Notes: generated by a model from the sequence alone, not told the origin. A DNA stretch of 64,000 nucleotides from Nitrospinota bacterium (GCA_016208975.1 JACQXA010000001.1:313834-377833); one strand, 5' to 3'. Shown: positions 9,026 to 18,495, counted from the first letter of the stretch. Numbers and translations are program-made.

Positions 9026-9199
9026 AGTGGAAGCCATGCGAAGCGTGAAGGGTGATATACTTCAGTAATATAAATCAGCTTTGCGGTAAATCTCTTTGGG
9101 TGTGAAGCTCACCTTGCCATGCGAAATGCCTTTAACCAGCTTCATCCCATAAAAATATCAGGCTGGATGTACCGCTAATTTGGGGGAGATGGGCAGTTT

Positions 9200-10255
9200 A
9201 TGGACGCCGCGAAAAAAAGCATGGCGCTTTTCCGCAAAACCAAACCCCCAACCCGCCCCGCTTTCAAACCGCTAATTACAATCCAGGTGTTGCTTCTCTC
9301 GTTCTGCATCACGCTACCCCTTTCCCCCGCGCAAGCGGCTGAAGCTCTGGCGGGTGAATCCGGCCGTGTCCACTCTCAAGCTCTTGCGATTAGCGGCCAG
9401 TTGGAACTGATCAGGGCCAAGTTGGGAAAACCAAAACCCCCTGTTGTGGATATTCTGGTAACGAAAGCCTCATCCCTCGATATATATTTCCAGTCACTCA
9501 TATTGTTCGACAAAATAAACACCCTTTCTTTCGAGCGAACCAGGACAATTTATCCTGATCCGTCAGCGCCCAAAGCTGATCCATCGTTAATTGACGTTTT
9601 GAGAGTTCTTGACGCTATTCTGGAGTTAACAAACAAGCTGGCCAAGGAACTGGGCGCGGCTCCAGCCGCCTCCATTCAGCCGGGGGCCATTAAGCAATCC
9701 GGTACGGAAGGGGATATTTTCCTTCTGTTGGCCAACTCCAGCCGCCAGGCAGGGGCGCTATTGGAAACAAAGGCGGAGCTTGCGGATGTTTTCCTGAAGG
9801 TTACCGGAGCCGTGGGGTACGCCGCCAGAACGCTGGAAATTTATCCAGATGTTTTACGTCTTATACCCTCTGTCCGGAGCGCAGTAACCAATCCTAAACC
9901 AGCCGATGTTTACATGAAGCTGGTCAACTGTCTGGACCTGATGGGCGACATGGCTCCGCCGCTTGGGCTTATACCATTAAGGATATCTGTGGAACAGGCT
10001 TCCCTGGAAATTATATCCACCGGCGATCTATTAGACATGGCTTCCCTTGTCCGCCTGAAAACCGGATTTTTGCATTCCCTCTCAAAAGAGGCCAAACCCG
10101 AATTTCAGGCCCATCACCCCGGGCCAAGAAGCTTGCGGGAGCTTTTTGAGCGGGTTTTAACACTGGAGACCCAGTTGGCGGAACTTGAAAAACAGGTGGA
10201 CGCCCATCCGGAGCGCCTGCTCAAGACCGCCCCGCCGCCAGGACGAAAGCGATGA
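9200..10255 (+). CDS. Exported helical protein of unknown function, paired with a histidine kinase
   Basis: This 351-residue product has a basic N-terminus and a signal peptide (ITIQVLLLSFCITLPLSPAQAA, cleaved near residue 47). The mature part is mostly alpha-helical with no motif I can assign. The last 40 residues include a short coiled-coil-like stretch (LRELFERVLTLETQLAELEKQV). GGGGGAG lies 11 bases before the ATG. The stop overlaps the next start as ATGA at 10252-10255, so the protein is translationally coupled to a membrane histidine kinase. By inference it may be a periplasmic ligand-binding or modulating partner for that kinase's extracytoplasmic domain. Family unknown. Confidence 0.75.
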   Translation: MDAAKKSMALFRKTKPPTRPAFKPLITIQVLLLSFCITLPLSPAQAAEALAGESGRVHSQALAISGQLELIRAKLGKPKPPVVDILVTKASSLDIYFQSLILFDKINTLSFERTRTIYPDPSAPKADPSLIDVLRVLDAILELTNKLAKELGAAPAASIQPGAIKQSGTEGDIFLLLANSSRQAGALLETKAELADVFLKVTGAVGYAARTLEIYPDVLRLIPSVRSAVTNPKPADVYMKLVNCLDLMGDMAPPLGLIPLRISVEQASLEIISTGDLLDMASLVRLKTGFLHSLSKEAKPEFQAHHPGPRSLRELFERVLTLETQLAELEKQVDAHPERLLKTAPPPGRKR

Positions 10256-12156
10256 AAGACCTGCGGGAACATGTACGGGAGTTTTTATCCCCCAAGGATT
10301 TGAAGGGGAAGCTTCTGCTGTCCCACCTTTCGGTGACGGTGATAGGCCTTGCGGGTCTTTTAATAGCTTTCATAGGGCTTATGGTGTTGCGGGGCGCCTT
10401 AACGGAATTCTCCGGGGAAACTGCGCCTAAAGCCCAAGCGGCCATGACGGCTCTTTCAGGGGTAAACCGCTCGTTGGGCGGCCTTCGGCTATCCGTGACG
10501 GAGGAAGGACTCAGACAGGACAGGCTTGATGCCTGGGAGAAGGACATCTGGCCCTCGATGCTCAAGTTGCGCTCCATGAGTTCCGGCGAAGAAGCGGAGC
10601 TGGTGGGAAAGATTATCAGCGCCTTAAGGGAGTTGGAGGCAACCCAATGGTGGCTGGAGGACCTGGCCCACACACCGGGAAATGAACCTGCGGCGATGAT
10701 CCTTGCCAGTCGTGTTAAACCCATTTATGAAACCGCTCTTTCCTCCATCACCGGCATGGATAATCAGGGCGGCGCAAGACTCCGTGGCAGGCTTTTGGAA
10801 TTAAAAGCGGCGCTACGGGATAGTTTCCTGGAGCTTCACGATTTCGCCGCCACCGGGGACGAGGCCGTTGGGGCCGAAATCTCGATACGCATAAAGAAGG
10901 CGCTGGATTTGACGGATGAAACGCTGACCGCTGAATCCAGCGGAGGATTTTCCACCGCTTTAGACCGGTTGAAAAGAGATGTGGAGGCTTATGCCCGTTT
11001 CGCCGGTGAAACGATGACAGAGCGCAGGAAGCCCGGCTGGAACCTGGCCCGGGAGCTTATGACCCTCAAGGTGTTCCCCCAAACCAGCGTCACCGCCAAA
11101 GAGTTAAGTAACCTGGTGGCCGCTTACCAGGGTGAGATGGAAACAAAAGCCAGGATAGCCTCTATCATGGGGAACGTGGTCATTGTCATCCTTGCCCTGA
11201 TAATAGCGGGTATGACGATGGTCGCAATCAGGCTGTCCCGCCATAACGCCAGCCGGATTACCCGGCCGGTTGCGGCCCTGTTATCGGCCACGCAAAACTT
11301 TTCGGCAGGCATGGCGGAAGAAGACCTGCCCATATCAGGAGACGATGAGATATCTGAATTGACCGCCGCCTTCAACGAAATGCGCCACACTTTCCGCGCA
11401 AAGGAAAAAGCCCTCACGGAACGCACCGCGGAACTGGAGAAAGCTGGCAGGGAAATGGAGTCTTTCATCTACTCGGTCTCGCACGACTTGAAAGTGCCAA
11501 TGATTACGATAAACGGGATGACCAGCCTTATTCAAAAAGAACTGGGCGAAAACGCTTCCGGCGACATCAAGTTGTTCTTCGGGCATATTCACGACGCCGC
11601 CACGATGATGGCCAGACTGCTGGAGGACCTGGCGGAGATATCCCGCGTGGGAAGGATGGACACCCGCCCCGAGCTTGTGAATATAGACAGGATTGTGACC
11701 CAGGTTATGGCCGAGGCCACGGCCCTGGCCCGGGAGCGGAAGATAAATTTCCGGATACCTTCCGGCATCCCGCCAGCCTGGGCCAATGGGAAAAGGGTTT
11801 ACCAGATATTTTCAAACCTGGTCTCCAACGCAGTGAAATTCATGCCGCCCGCCGAGGCTAACCCGGTGGTGGAAATAGGCGTTTCGGGAGCCCTGGAAGG
11901 CTATACCGGATATTTCGTGAGGGACAATGGCGAAGGTATAGACCCGAAACATCACGAGAAGATATTCATGCTGTTCCAGCGCCTCCATGGCAGACAGATA
12001 GAGGGCACTGGCATGGGACTGGCCTTTGTTAAAAAGGCTGTGGAGAACATGGGCGGCCATGTGCGGCTGGAATCCGCCCCCGGCATGGGGGCCACGTTTT
12101 ATTTCACCCTCCCCTCGGCAAGCCAGGAAGCGGAGAGGGACAAATCGGATATATAA
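10252..12156 (+). CDS. Membrane-bound sensor histidine kinase with HAMP domain
   Basis: This 634-residue kinase is organised as TM1 (LLLSHLSVTVIGLAGLLIAFIG, about residues 17-40), a periplasmic helical sensor region of about 270 residues, TM2 (NVVIVILALIIAGMTMVAI, about 305-325), HAMP, a short coiled coil, a HisKA domain with the phospho-acceptor in SVSHDLKVPM, and HATPase with the N box NLVSNAVKF and glycine boxes DNGEGI and GTGMGL. It phosphorylates a receiver that is not fused to it; the downstream hybrid protein at 12251 starts with a receiver and is the obvious candidate. The ATG overlaps the upstream stop by 4 bases. Confidence 0.9.
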   Translation: MKDLREHVREFLSPKDLKGKLLLSHLSVTVIGLAGLLIAFIGLMVLRGALTEFSGETAPKAQAAMTALSGVNRSLGGLRLSVTEEGLRQDRLDAWEKDIWPSMLKLRSMSSGEEAELVGKIISALRELEATQWWLEDLAHTPGNEPAAMILASRVKPIYETALSSITGMDNQGGARLRGRLLELKAALRDSFLELHDFAATGDEAVGAEISIRIKKALDLTDETLTAESSGGFSTALDRLKRDVEAYARFAGETMTERRKPGWNLARELMTLKVFPQTSVTAKELSNLVAAYQGEMETKARIASIMGNVVIVILALIIAGMTMVAIRLSRHNASRITRPVAALLSATQNFSAGMAEEDLPISGDDEISELTAAFNEMRHTFRAKEKALTERTAELEKAGREMESFIYSVSHDLKVPMITINGMTSLIQKELGENASGDIKLFFGHIHDAATMMARLLEDLAEISRVGRMDTRPELVNIDRIVTQVMAEATALARERKINFRIPSGIPPAWANGKRVYQIFSNLVSNAVKFMPPAEANPVVEIGVSGALEGYTGYFVRDNGEGIDPKHHEKIFMLFQRLHGRQIEGTGMGLAFVKKAVENMGGHVRLESAPGMGATFYFTLPSASQEAERDKSDI

Positions 12157-12250
12157 TGAAGACGGTTTTCTTGAGGTAGTTTCAATATTCTTTGAAACTG
12201 AAGAGCGTGAAAACCATCACAATAACGAAGCCAATTCATCGGCGGCGGTC

Positions 12251-14131
12251 ATGAGCATTGATGAAACCGGCAATCCTCTGAACATCCTCATGGTGGAGGA
12301 CGAGCCTGCTATCGCCATCCTGCAAAAAGTGGCGGCGGAGGATGCGGGCCATCGGGTGGTTGTGGCCGAAAACCGGGCCACCGCCATGAGCGTTTTGGAC
12401 CGGGGCGGGATTGACCTTATAACCCTGGATCATAAACTGCCGGACGCCTCTGGCGAGGACCTTCTGGTGGAGATCATCGAAAAACACCCTACCACACCGG
12501 TGATCCTTGTGACCGGCCACGGTGACGAGGCGCTGGCGGCAAGGGTTATAAAGCTTGGCGCCCGGGACTATCTGGTAAAAGACGCCGGACTTGGATACAT
12601 AAAGTCGCTCCCGGATATAATCAACCGCGCCTGGCGCGACGCCCAGCGGGAAGCCCGCTCCAAAAAGCTCCAGAGCCAGCTTTTGGAGAGCGAGGAACGG
12701 TTCCGCACCATGGCGGACACTGCCCCCGTAATGATATGGATAGCCGGGCCGGATTCCCGCCACATCTATTTCAACAAACCCTGGATAGATTTCACCGGCA
12801 AGACCCTGGAGCAGGAACTGGGCGAGGGATGGGCGGGAAATGTCCATACGGACGACCAGCAACGCCGCCTTGGAACCTACCTTCAGGCGTTCAATGGCCG
12901 GTCAGCCTTCACGCTGGAATACAGGCTTCTCAGGCATGACGGAAAATACCGGTGGATTTTGGACAACGGCATTCCAAGATTTTTGCCAGACGGCTCCTTC
13001 GCGGGTTATATAGGTTCCTGCGTGGACATAACGGAACGCAAAGAAGCCGAAGACGCCCTGCGCCAGGCAAAGGAGAAGGCCGAAGAGGCCACCAGGCTGA
13101 AAGACCGGTTCGTCTCCATGGTCACATACGACCTTAAATCACCCCTAACCTCCATCACCGGTCTGCTAAAAGTACTGGTCGGCGGCTGGGGGCAATACAA
13201 AGACGATGAAAAAATCAAAGTGATCAAGAACGTCGCAGAGATAGGCGACCACATGGGGCTGGTGATTGAAGAGCTTTTAAACATAAGCAGGCTGAAGACC
13301 GGCCAGATAAAACCCCGCCCCATGTTCCTGGATGGAAGGACCATAGCCGACCTGGCCCTGGAGCGGGTAAGCGGCCTGGCCAGGGAAAAAGGGATAGAAC
13401 TGGTCAATGACACCCCCGCAGGCCTGAGATTGTACGCCGACATAAACCTTTTCTCGGAGGTGGTTTACAACCTGGTATCCAACGCCGTTAAATTCTCCGA
13501 CCGGGGCGGAAATGTGGTGGTGTTCGCTCCGGATGGGCGCGGGTCGGCCATAGCCGTGAAAGATTCCGGCGTCGGGGTGCCGCCAGAAGTCCTGCCAAAG
13601 ATATTCAGCCATGAAACCCGGGTTAGCACCGAGGGAACCGCCGGGGAGAAAGGCACGGGCTTTGGGCTTCCTTACAGTCACGACATAATGGAGGCCCACG
13701 GCGGGCAGATAACCGCCGAATCAATTATGGGCCAGGGAAGCGTTTTCACCGCCAGGCTTCCATATGTGCGGCCAAGAATCCTCATTGTGGATGACGAGAA
13801 AAGCATCAGGTTCATGCTTACAACATATCTTGCGGCTATGGAAGTGGACATACTGGAAGCGGCCAACGGCGAGGAGGCCATGAGGAGAATAGACGAAATC
13901 CCGCCTCACCTGATAGTGTCGGACATCTACATGCCGGACATGGACGGTTTCCGTCTGCTGGAAAGGGTGAGAAAAGACCCGGCCATCGGCAACCTGCCGT
14001 TCATTGTGCTAACGGCGGACAGTCATCAGGAAACACGGGACAAGGCGTTCAGGCTGGGCGCCAGCGATTTTGTTACCAAACCGGTGCAAAAAGAGGAGTT
14101 CATGCCCCGGGTGCGGCGGTTTGTTTTCTAA
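12251..14131 (+). CDS. Hybrid kinase-like protein, REC-PAS-HisKA-HATPase-REC, lacking the phospho-acceptor His
   Basis: About 626 residues: an N-terminal receiver (NILMVEDEP, phospho-Asp in LITLDHKLPDASG), a PAS domain (SEERFRTMADTAPVMIWI onward, ending in VDITERKEAE), a coiled linker, a HisKA-like helix, HATPase (N box NLVSNAVKF; DSGVGV; GTGFGL) and a C-terminal receiver (ILIVDDEKS, Asp in IVSDIYMPDMDG). The HisKA motif reads FVSMVTYDLKSP: residue 293 is Tyr (TAC, 13127-13129) where His is expected. The ATPase boxes are intact. The open frame extends upstream to 12026, inside the previous gene, but homology begins just after ATG 12251. Its 3' end converges on a paralogue 15 bases away. Confidence 0.88.
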   Translation: MSIDETGNPLNILMVEDEPAIAILQKVAAEDAGHRVVVAENRATAMSVLDRGGIDLITLDHKLPDASGEDLLVEIIEKHPTTPVILVTGHGDEALAARVIKLGARDYLVKDAGLGYIKSLPDIINRAWRDAQREARSKKLQSQLLESEERFRTMADTAPVMIWIAGPDSRHIYFNKPWIDFTGKTLEQELGEGWAGNVHTDDQQRRLGTYLQAFNGRSAFTLEYRLLRHDGKYRWILDNGIPRFLPDGSFAGYIGSCVDITERKEAEDALRQAKEKAEEATRLKDRFVSMVTYDLKSPLTSITGLLKVLVGGWGQYKDDEKIKVIKNVAEIGDHMGLVIEELLNISRLKTGQIKPRPMFLDGRTIADLALERVSGLAREKGIELVNDTPAGLRLYADINLFSEVVYNLVSNAVKFSDRGGNVVVFAPDGRGSAIAVKDSGVGVPPEVLPKIFSHETRVSTEGTAGEKGTGFGLPYSHDIMEAHGGQITAESIMGQGSVFTARLPYVRPRILIVDDEKSIRFMLTTYLAAMEVDILEAANGEEAMRRIDEIPPHLIVSDIYMPDMDGFRLLERVRKDPAIGNLPFIVLTADSHQETRDKAFRLGASDFVTKPVQKEEFMPRVRRFVF

Positions 14132-14146
14132 ACCCCTACCCGTTTA

Positions 14147-15772
14147 TCAGGAAACGAACCGGCCCACCCTCGGTATGAAATCCCGGTCCGAAATCGGCGT
14201 GGTGAAGAAATCGTCGGCCCCGTTACGGATAGCTTTCTCCCTGGTCTCAAACTCCATGTTGGAGGTCACCACCACAATAGGCAATTTGGCGGTGGCGGGA
14301 TTGGCCCGCACTTTCTGAAGAAGGTGGAAACCGTCCATCACCGGCATGTCCAGATCGGTGATCAGAAGATGTGGAGCCTCTTTGTTTATTATTTCCAGCG
14401 CGGCGCCGCCATTGTCCGCCTCTATAACCTCGGCGTCCAGTTTCTGGATGTAACTCCGAAGGATGAACCGCATATCCTCCTTGTCGTCCACTATCATCAC
14501 CTTCGGCTTTACCGTCTGGAAGCTTACATAGAAAACGCTCCCCGTTTCGACGTTGGTTTCCACCCATATCCGGCCACCGTGGGCGTCCATTATGTCTTTA
14601 CATAGAGGCAGACCCAGGCCCGAACCCCGCTCGCCCATGGTTCCTTTGAGCGATGTTTTCATGTCGTGCCTGAAAAGGTTTGGCAGGATGTCTTCGCTGA
14701 CACCTACACCAGTGTCTTTCACCGCTATCATGGATAACGACCCTTCCGGGGTGAATACCGTGACGGTATCGTCCCTGCGTGAGAATTTTATGGCGTTGGA
14801 GATCAGGTTCTGCAAAACCTCGAAGAACAGCTCCCTGTCGGCGAAAAGCCTGTTTTTGGAGTTTACTTCGCATACCAGCTTGATGCCCTTTTTCTCGGCC
14901 AGGAACGAAAGGCTGTCCAGCACCGAGTTCACCACGGTAGCCGATTCGAAGAACCGGTAATGGGGCTTTAACGAACCGGTCTTAAGTCTGCTTATGTTAA
15001 GAAGCTGGTCAATCATGTTGATAAGGTCATGGCAACTGACAGCCGCTTTTCTTATTATCTCCCGCCGCCATTCGTCTGAGACTTCCAGGGTGTTCCCGTC
15101 CATCACTTTCAACATGCCCAGGATGGATGCCAGCGGGGAACGCAGATCGTGAGAAACCAGCGAAACGAACTTGTCTTTAAGCCTGGTTTCTTCCTCCGCC
15201 TTTTCCTTGGCCTTTTTCAGGTCTTCCTCGGCCTTCCACCGCTCGGTTATTTCCTGGACCTGGGCGCGGACGCGCTCTTCCAATAGCACGTTCTGCTCCT
15301 CCAGGCTCCGGCGGTACTGTATTTCCATATCCCTCAAGCGTTTCTTTTCAAGATAGGAGCTGACGCGGGCTTTCAGGATGACAGGGTCGAACGGTTTGCT
15401 AAGATAGTCGTCCGCCCCCATACGGATGCACTTTACGGCGGAATCCACCGAATCGTTACCGGTAATGGCTATTACGGGAATGTGGCTGAGGTCCCTGTCG
15501 CTTTTGACCTCCTTGAGCACCTCGTACCCGTTCATGATGGGCATGAAAATGTCCAGAAGCACAAGGTCGAACGAACGTTCCCTTAGAAGCTCCAAGGCAC
15601 GCTGGCCGTTTTCGGCGCCAACCCACTGGAAACCCTGGGAGGAGAACAGCTTTCCCATGATCTCCATGCTCTGGGAACAGTCTTCCACTATCAATACAAG
15701 GTACGGCTCCGTTTGAGACGCATCGGCTTCCAAGGAAGTCCTAAAACCCGGATTGATGGTGGTTATATCCAT
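14147..15772 (-). CDS. Hybrid histidine kinase, REC-HisKA-HATPase-REC
   Basis: This 541-residue soluble hybrid kinase has an N-terminal receiver (YLVLIVEDCSQSM; Asp in LVLLDIFMPIMNG), a coiled coil (residues about 150-220), HisKA with an intact FVSLVSHDLRSPL, HATPase (NLISNAIKFS; DTGVGV; GSGLGL) and a C-terminal receiver (VMIVDDKED; Asp in LITDLDMPVMDG). Its kinase and C-terminal receiver parts are clearly paralogous to the facing gene at 12251-14131, which has a PAS domain and no acceptor His. ATG 15772 follows GAGGGGG at good spacing; a TTG at 15802 is also in frame. A consensus-like sigma-70 promoter precedes it. Confidence 0.92.
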   Translation of the reverse strand: MDITTINPGFRTSLEADASQTEPYLVLIVEDCSQSMEIMGKLFSSQGFQWVGAENGQRALELLRERSFDLVLLDIFMPIMNGYEVLKEVKSDRDLSHIPVIAITGNDSVDSAVKCIRMGADDYLSKPFDPVILKARVSSYLEKKRLRDMEIQYRRSLEEQNVLLEERVRAQVQEITERWKAEEDLKKAKEKAEEETRLKDKFVSLVSHDLRSPLASILGMLKVMDGNTLEVSDEWRREIIRKAAVSCHDLINMIDQLLNISRLKTGSLKPHYRFFESATVVNSVLDSLSFLAEKKGIKLVCEVNSKNRLFADRELFFEVLQNLISNAIKFSRRDDTVTVFTPEGSLSMIAVKDTGVGVSEDILPNLFRHDMKTSLKGTMGERGSGLGLPLCKDIMDAHGGRIWVETNVETGSVFYVSFQTVKPKVMIVDDKEDMRFILRSYIQKLDAEVIEADNGGAALEIINKEAPHLLITDLDMPVMDGFHLLQKVRANPATAKLPIVVVTSNMEFETREKAIRNGADDFFTTPISDRDFIPRVGRFVS

Positions 15773-15801
15773 CAGAGCATCCCCCTCAGTTTGACACAAC
15801 A

Positions 15802-15830
15802 ATTATAGTTATATTATGGAGTCTTGTAAA
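15802..15830 (-). promoter_or_regulatory. Sigma-70 promoter for the hybrid kinase at 15772
   Basis: On the minus strand, TTTACA (15825-15830) and TATAAT (15802-15807) are separated by exactly 17 bases, about 30 bases before the kinase ATG. The rest of the 301-base gap to 16074 is AT-rich. TATAAT at about 16032-16037 on the plus strand could serve the Ser/Thr kinase but lacks a convincing -35 box. Confidence 0.7.
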
Positions 15831-16073
15831 TTCAAACATTAACATGCTCATGTATCAATTAGTCACACATACTTTGGACGCGCCATTGGCCGGTTTCCCC
15901 GTCAAATTCCCGGAAACAAGCGAATAGGCGCCGGGCTGGTTTACAAGAACCTTAAACGATGGATATAAGGATAAAATACACCATTATCAATATGATTGCC
16001 AACTCCATGGGTTTGGCTTGATGTATAATCCTTAACTTGGCGCATTCAAATTGGGGCCTGGGCGGAAAGAATA

Positions 16074-17414
16074 ATGGACATTCCGGAATATCTTGGACGC
16101 TACCGCATAAAAGAACAGATAGGCAAAGGCGGCATGGCCACCATATTCCGGGCCACCGACGAGCTTATCGGCCGTGACGTGGCGGTAAAGGTCACCGACA
16201 CATCCCATGCGGACAAAGAAGTGACGGCCGAGTCCGTCATGCGGCAGTTCTCCATAGAAATGCAGATTTCCGGCCAGATGTCCCACCATAACTTCGTCAC
16301 CACCTACGACGCCGGGATGGAAGGCCAGTTCTGCTATCTGGTGATGGAGCTTCTGGACGGCGTATCCATGGACAGCGTGATAAGCGGCGCCGCCCGCTCC
16401 ATGGAGATGAAACAGAAGCTCGACGCGCTGGTGCAGGTGGCCAGGGCGCTCCATTTCGCCCATCAGCGGGGCGTGTATCACCGGGACATCAAGCCCTCCA
16501 ACATAATGGTGCTTACCAACGGGCAGGCCAAGGTGATGGATTTCGGCGTGGCCAGCATCGGCGAGGGGTCGGGCATAAAGCTTACGGTGAAACCCATGCC
16601 AGGCGTGGGTGGTACGCCTTATTACATGTCACCGGAACAGATAAACAAGGCGCCGCTGGATGGCAGGAGCGACCTTTTTTCACTGGCGGTGGTCACTTAT
16701 GAACTGCTTACGGGCAAGCGCCCATTCATGGCCGACAACCTTTTTACCCTGTACGACAGGATTTTGCGGGTTAACCCCACCCCGCCACAGGATTTGGATC
16801 CCGCCATACCAGACCGCGTGGCGGCCATAATCTCCATCTGTCTCAATAAAGACCCTAACCTGCGTCTGCCCTCCTGCCAGGCTTTCGCGGAGCAATTGGA
16901 CGAGATAATAAACGAGAGCTTTTTCGAAAGCGACGGCGGTGTAATCTCCCAGGAGACCCTGAGCATATTGAGGAAGTACCGGGCCAGTTTCGGCTTCTTT
17001 TACGACCTGGACAACTCCCAGCTATACCGGCTGTTGCAGGTGTGCCAGGTGAAGAAATATTCCGCCGGGGAGGTTATTTTCCAGGAAGGGGAAGTGGCGC
17101 GGGACATGTATCTTGTTATGTCCGGCAAGGTGCGGATATGCCGGGGGCCATCGGTGGAAAAGTCTGTGGTGATCCTGACACTAAAACGGGGCGACATTTT
17201 CGGCGAGATGGGCATTATAGACGGCGGGCCCCGCTCCGCCACCGCCATCGCGGAGACCGACTGCCAGGTGATGGCCATACACCAAGTATCGTTACTGCGG
17301 TGCGACGCGAATACGTCCGGGAAGCTATACCGTAACCTGGCGCAGATTCTTTCACAAAAGCTGAGGGTCACCTCCGGAAAACTGTCCGAGTTCTTCCAGC
17401 AGACGAATATTTAA
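16074..17414 (+). CDS. Ser/Thr protein kinase with C-terminal cyclic-nucleotide-binding domain
   Basis: This 446-residue soluble protein has a Hanks-type kinase domain (residues 10 to about 280): glycine loop IGKGGMATIF, ATP-binding K39 in DVAVKV, catalytic loop YHRDIKPSN (H136-D138) and DFG in VMDFGVAS. Residues about 315-430 form a cNMP-binding (CAP-ED) domain: KKYSAGEVIFQEGE, MYLVMSGKVRICRG, GDIFGEMGIIDGGPRSATA. The phosphate-binding-cassette-like FGEMGIIDGGPRSA is well kept, so cAMP or cGMP binding is likely by family knowledge. No transmembrane segment is seen. It resembles a bacterial analogue of cyclic-nucleotide-regulated kinases. Its 3' end converges on manC with 7 bases between. Confidence 0.93.
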   Translation: MDIPEYLGRYRIKEQIGKGGMATIFRATDELIGRDVAVKVTDTSHADKEVTAESVMRQFSIEMQISGQMSHHNFVTTYDAGMEGQFCYLVMELLDGVSMDSVISGAARSMEMKQKLDALVQVARALHFAHQRGVYHRDIKPSNIMVLTNGQAKVMDFGVASIGEGSGIKLTVKPMPGVGGTPYYMSPEQINKAPLDGRSDLFSLAVVTYELLTGKRPFMADNLFTLYDRILRVNPTPPQDLDPAIPDRVAAIISICLNKDPNLRLPSCQAFAEQLDEIINESFFESDGGVISQETLSILRKYRASFGFFYDLDNSQLYRLLQVCQVKKYSAGEVIFQEGEVARDMYLVMSGKVRICRGPSVEKSVVILTLKRGDIFGEMGIIDGGPRSATAIAETDCQVMAIHQVSLLRCDANTSGKLYRNLAQILSQKLRVTSGKLSEFFQQTNI

Positions 17415-17421
17415 AGCCCGG

Positions 17422-18495
17422 TCACAAATACCGCTCTAACCCTTCTTTTTTCAGCTTCTCCGTCACCTGGCGCACGTCCTGGGCCCGATCCTTGTGGCAT
17501 ACAAGTATAGCGTCATCGGTCTCTATCACCACCACGTCATCCACCCCCACCAGGGCTACAAGCCGCTTGCTGTTGTGGACTAGGGCGCCGGTGGAATCCA
17601 CCGCTACCAGTTTCCCCCGGGCCCGGTTACCCTGGGCGTCGGCGGGCATAAGGTCGTACAGCGAACGCCATGAACCCACGTCGTTCCAGCCAGGGTCCGC
17701 CACGGCGCAAATCACCTTTCCCTCGGCCCCGGCTTTTTCCATGACTGCGTAGTCTATGGATATGTTTTCCAGGGTGGGGTACACCTCTTTGATTTTGTCG
17801 CCGAATCCCGGAGTCCTGAAAAGGTCGGCCAAACCTTCCACGGCGGGCCGGAGGCTGGGCAGGCGTTTTTCTATCTCGTTTAGCGCCGTATCCACCCGGA
17901 GGAAAAACATGCCCGCGTTCCAAAGATATTGCCCCGATTCCACATACATTTGAGCGGTGGCGTTATCCGGCTTTTCCAGAAAACCGTCCGCCTTGTAAAC
18001 CTGGGATGTTATATGCGCGCCTATCTTTATGTAACCGTAACCCGTTTCAGGATATGAGGGTTTGATTCCCACTATCCCGATAAGCTCCGGGCTGAACTCC
18101 AGCGCCCCCACAAGAGCCTTTACGGCCGAATCAAGAGCGGCTGGATTGGTAATCACATGGTCGGAGGGGAACACGGCCATTATTCCCCTGGGGTCTTTAC
18201 GCCGGATAATGGCCGCCGCCAGCGCCACACATGGGGCGGTGTTGCGCCCCACCGGCTCCACCACTATATTTTCCGGCGGCAGTTCGGGCAGTTGAAGCCT
18301 TATCTCATCCGCGTGGGACGCGCCGGTGATGATGTAAATGTTCTCGTGGGATGCGGTTGCGCCGACCCGGTCAACGGTCTGCTGGATAAGGGTGCGCTCC
18401 CCGGCCACGGCCAGAAGCTGTTTTGGGTGCTTCTCGCGGGAAAGCGGCCAAAACCTGGTCCCTTTGCCACCGGCCATTATCACCACATGAATCAT
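17422..18495 (-). CDS. manC: Mannose-1-phosphate guanylyltransferase
   Basis: This 357-residue nucleotidyltransferase makes GDP-mannose from mannose-1-phosphate and GTP for surface polysaccharides. The start carries the signature MAGGKGTRFWPLSREKHPKQ. VFPSDHVI (metal- and nucleotide-binding region) and GYGYIKIG with FLEKPDN follow, and WNAGMFFLR is typical of the family. It ends near residue 357 without the C-terminal cupin isomerase domain of bifunctional AlgA/ManC, so it should be the monofunctional type. It stands alone on the minus strand; a polysaccharide glycosylphosphotransferase lies 16 kb away. Confidence 0.93.
   Translation of the reverse strand: MIHVVIMAGGKGTRFWPLSREKHPKQLLAVAGERTLIQQTVDRVGATASHENIYIITGASHADEIRLQLPELPPENIVVEPVGRNTAPCVALAAAIIRRKDPRGIMAVFPSDHVITNPAALDSAVKALVGALEFSPELIGIVGIKPSYPETGYGYIKIGAHITSQVYKADGFLEKPDNATAQMYVESGQYLWNAGMFFLRVDTALNEIEKRLPSLRPAVEGLADLFRTPGFGDKIKEVYPTLENISIDYAVMEKAGAEGKVICAVADPGWNDVGSWRSLYDLMPADAQGNRARGKLVAVDSTGALVHNSKRLVALVGVDDVVVIETDDAILVCHKDRAQDVRQVTEKLKKEGLERYL

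Larger units (their letters stand above)
8531..9199. other. Gene-poor gap of 669 bp holding a MITE
   Basis: No convincing gene is visible here. The central 194 bases are the inverted-repeat element described separately. The left part (8531-8815) and the right part (9026-9199) show no tRNA, riboswitch or clear promoter that I can identify. GGGGGAG at 9182-9188 is a plausible ribosome-binding site for the gene starting at 9200. Confidence 0.6.
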
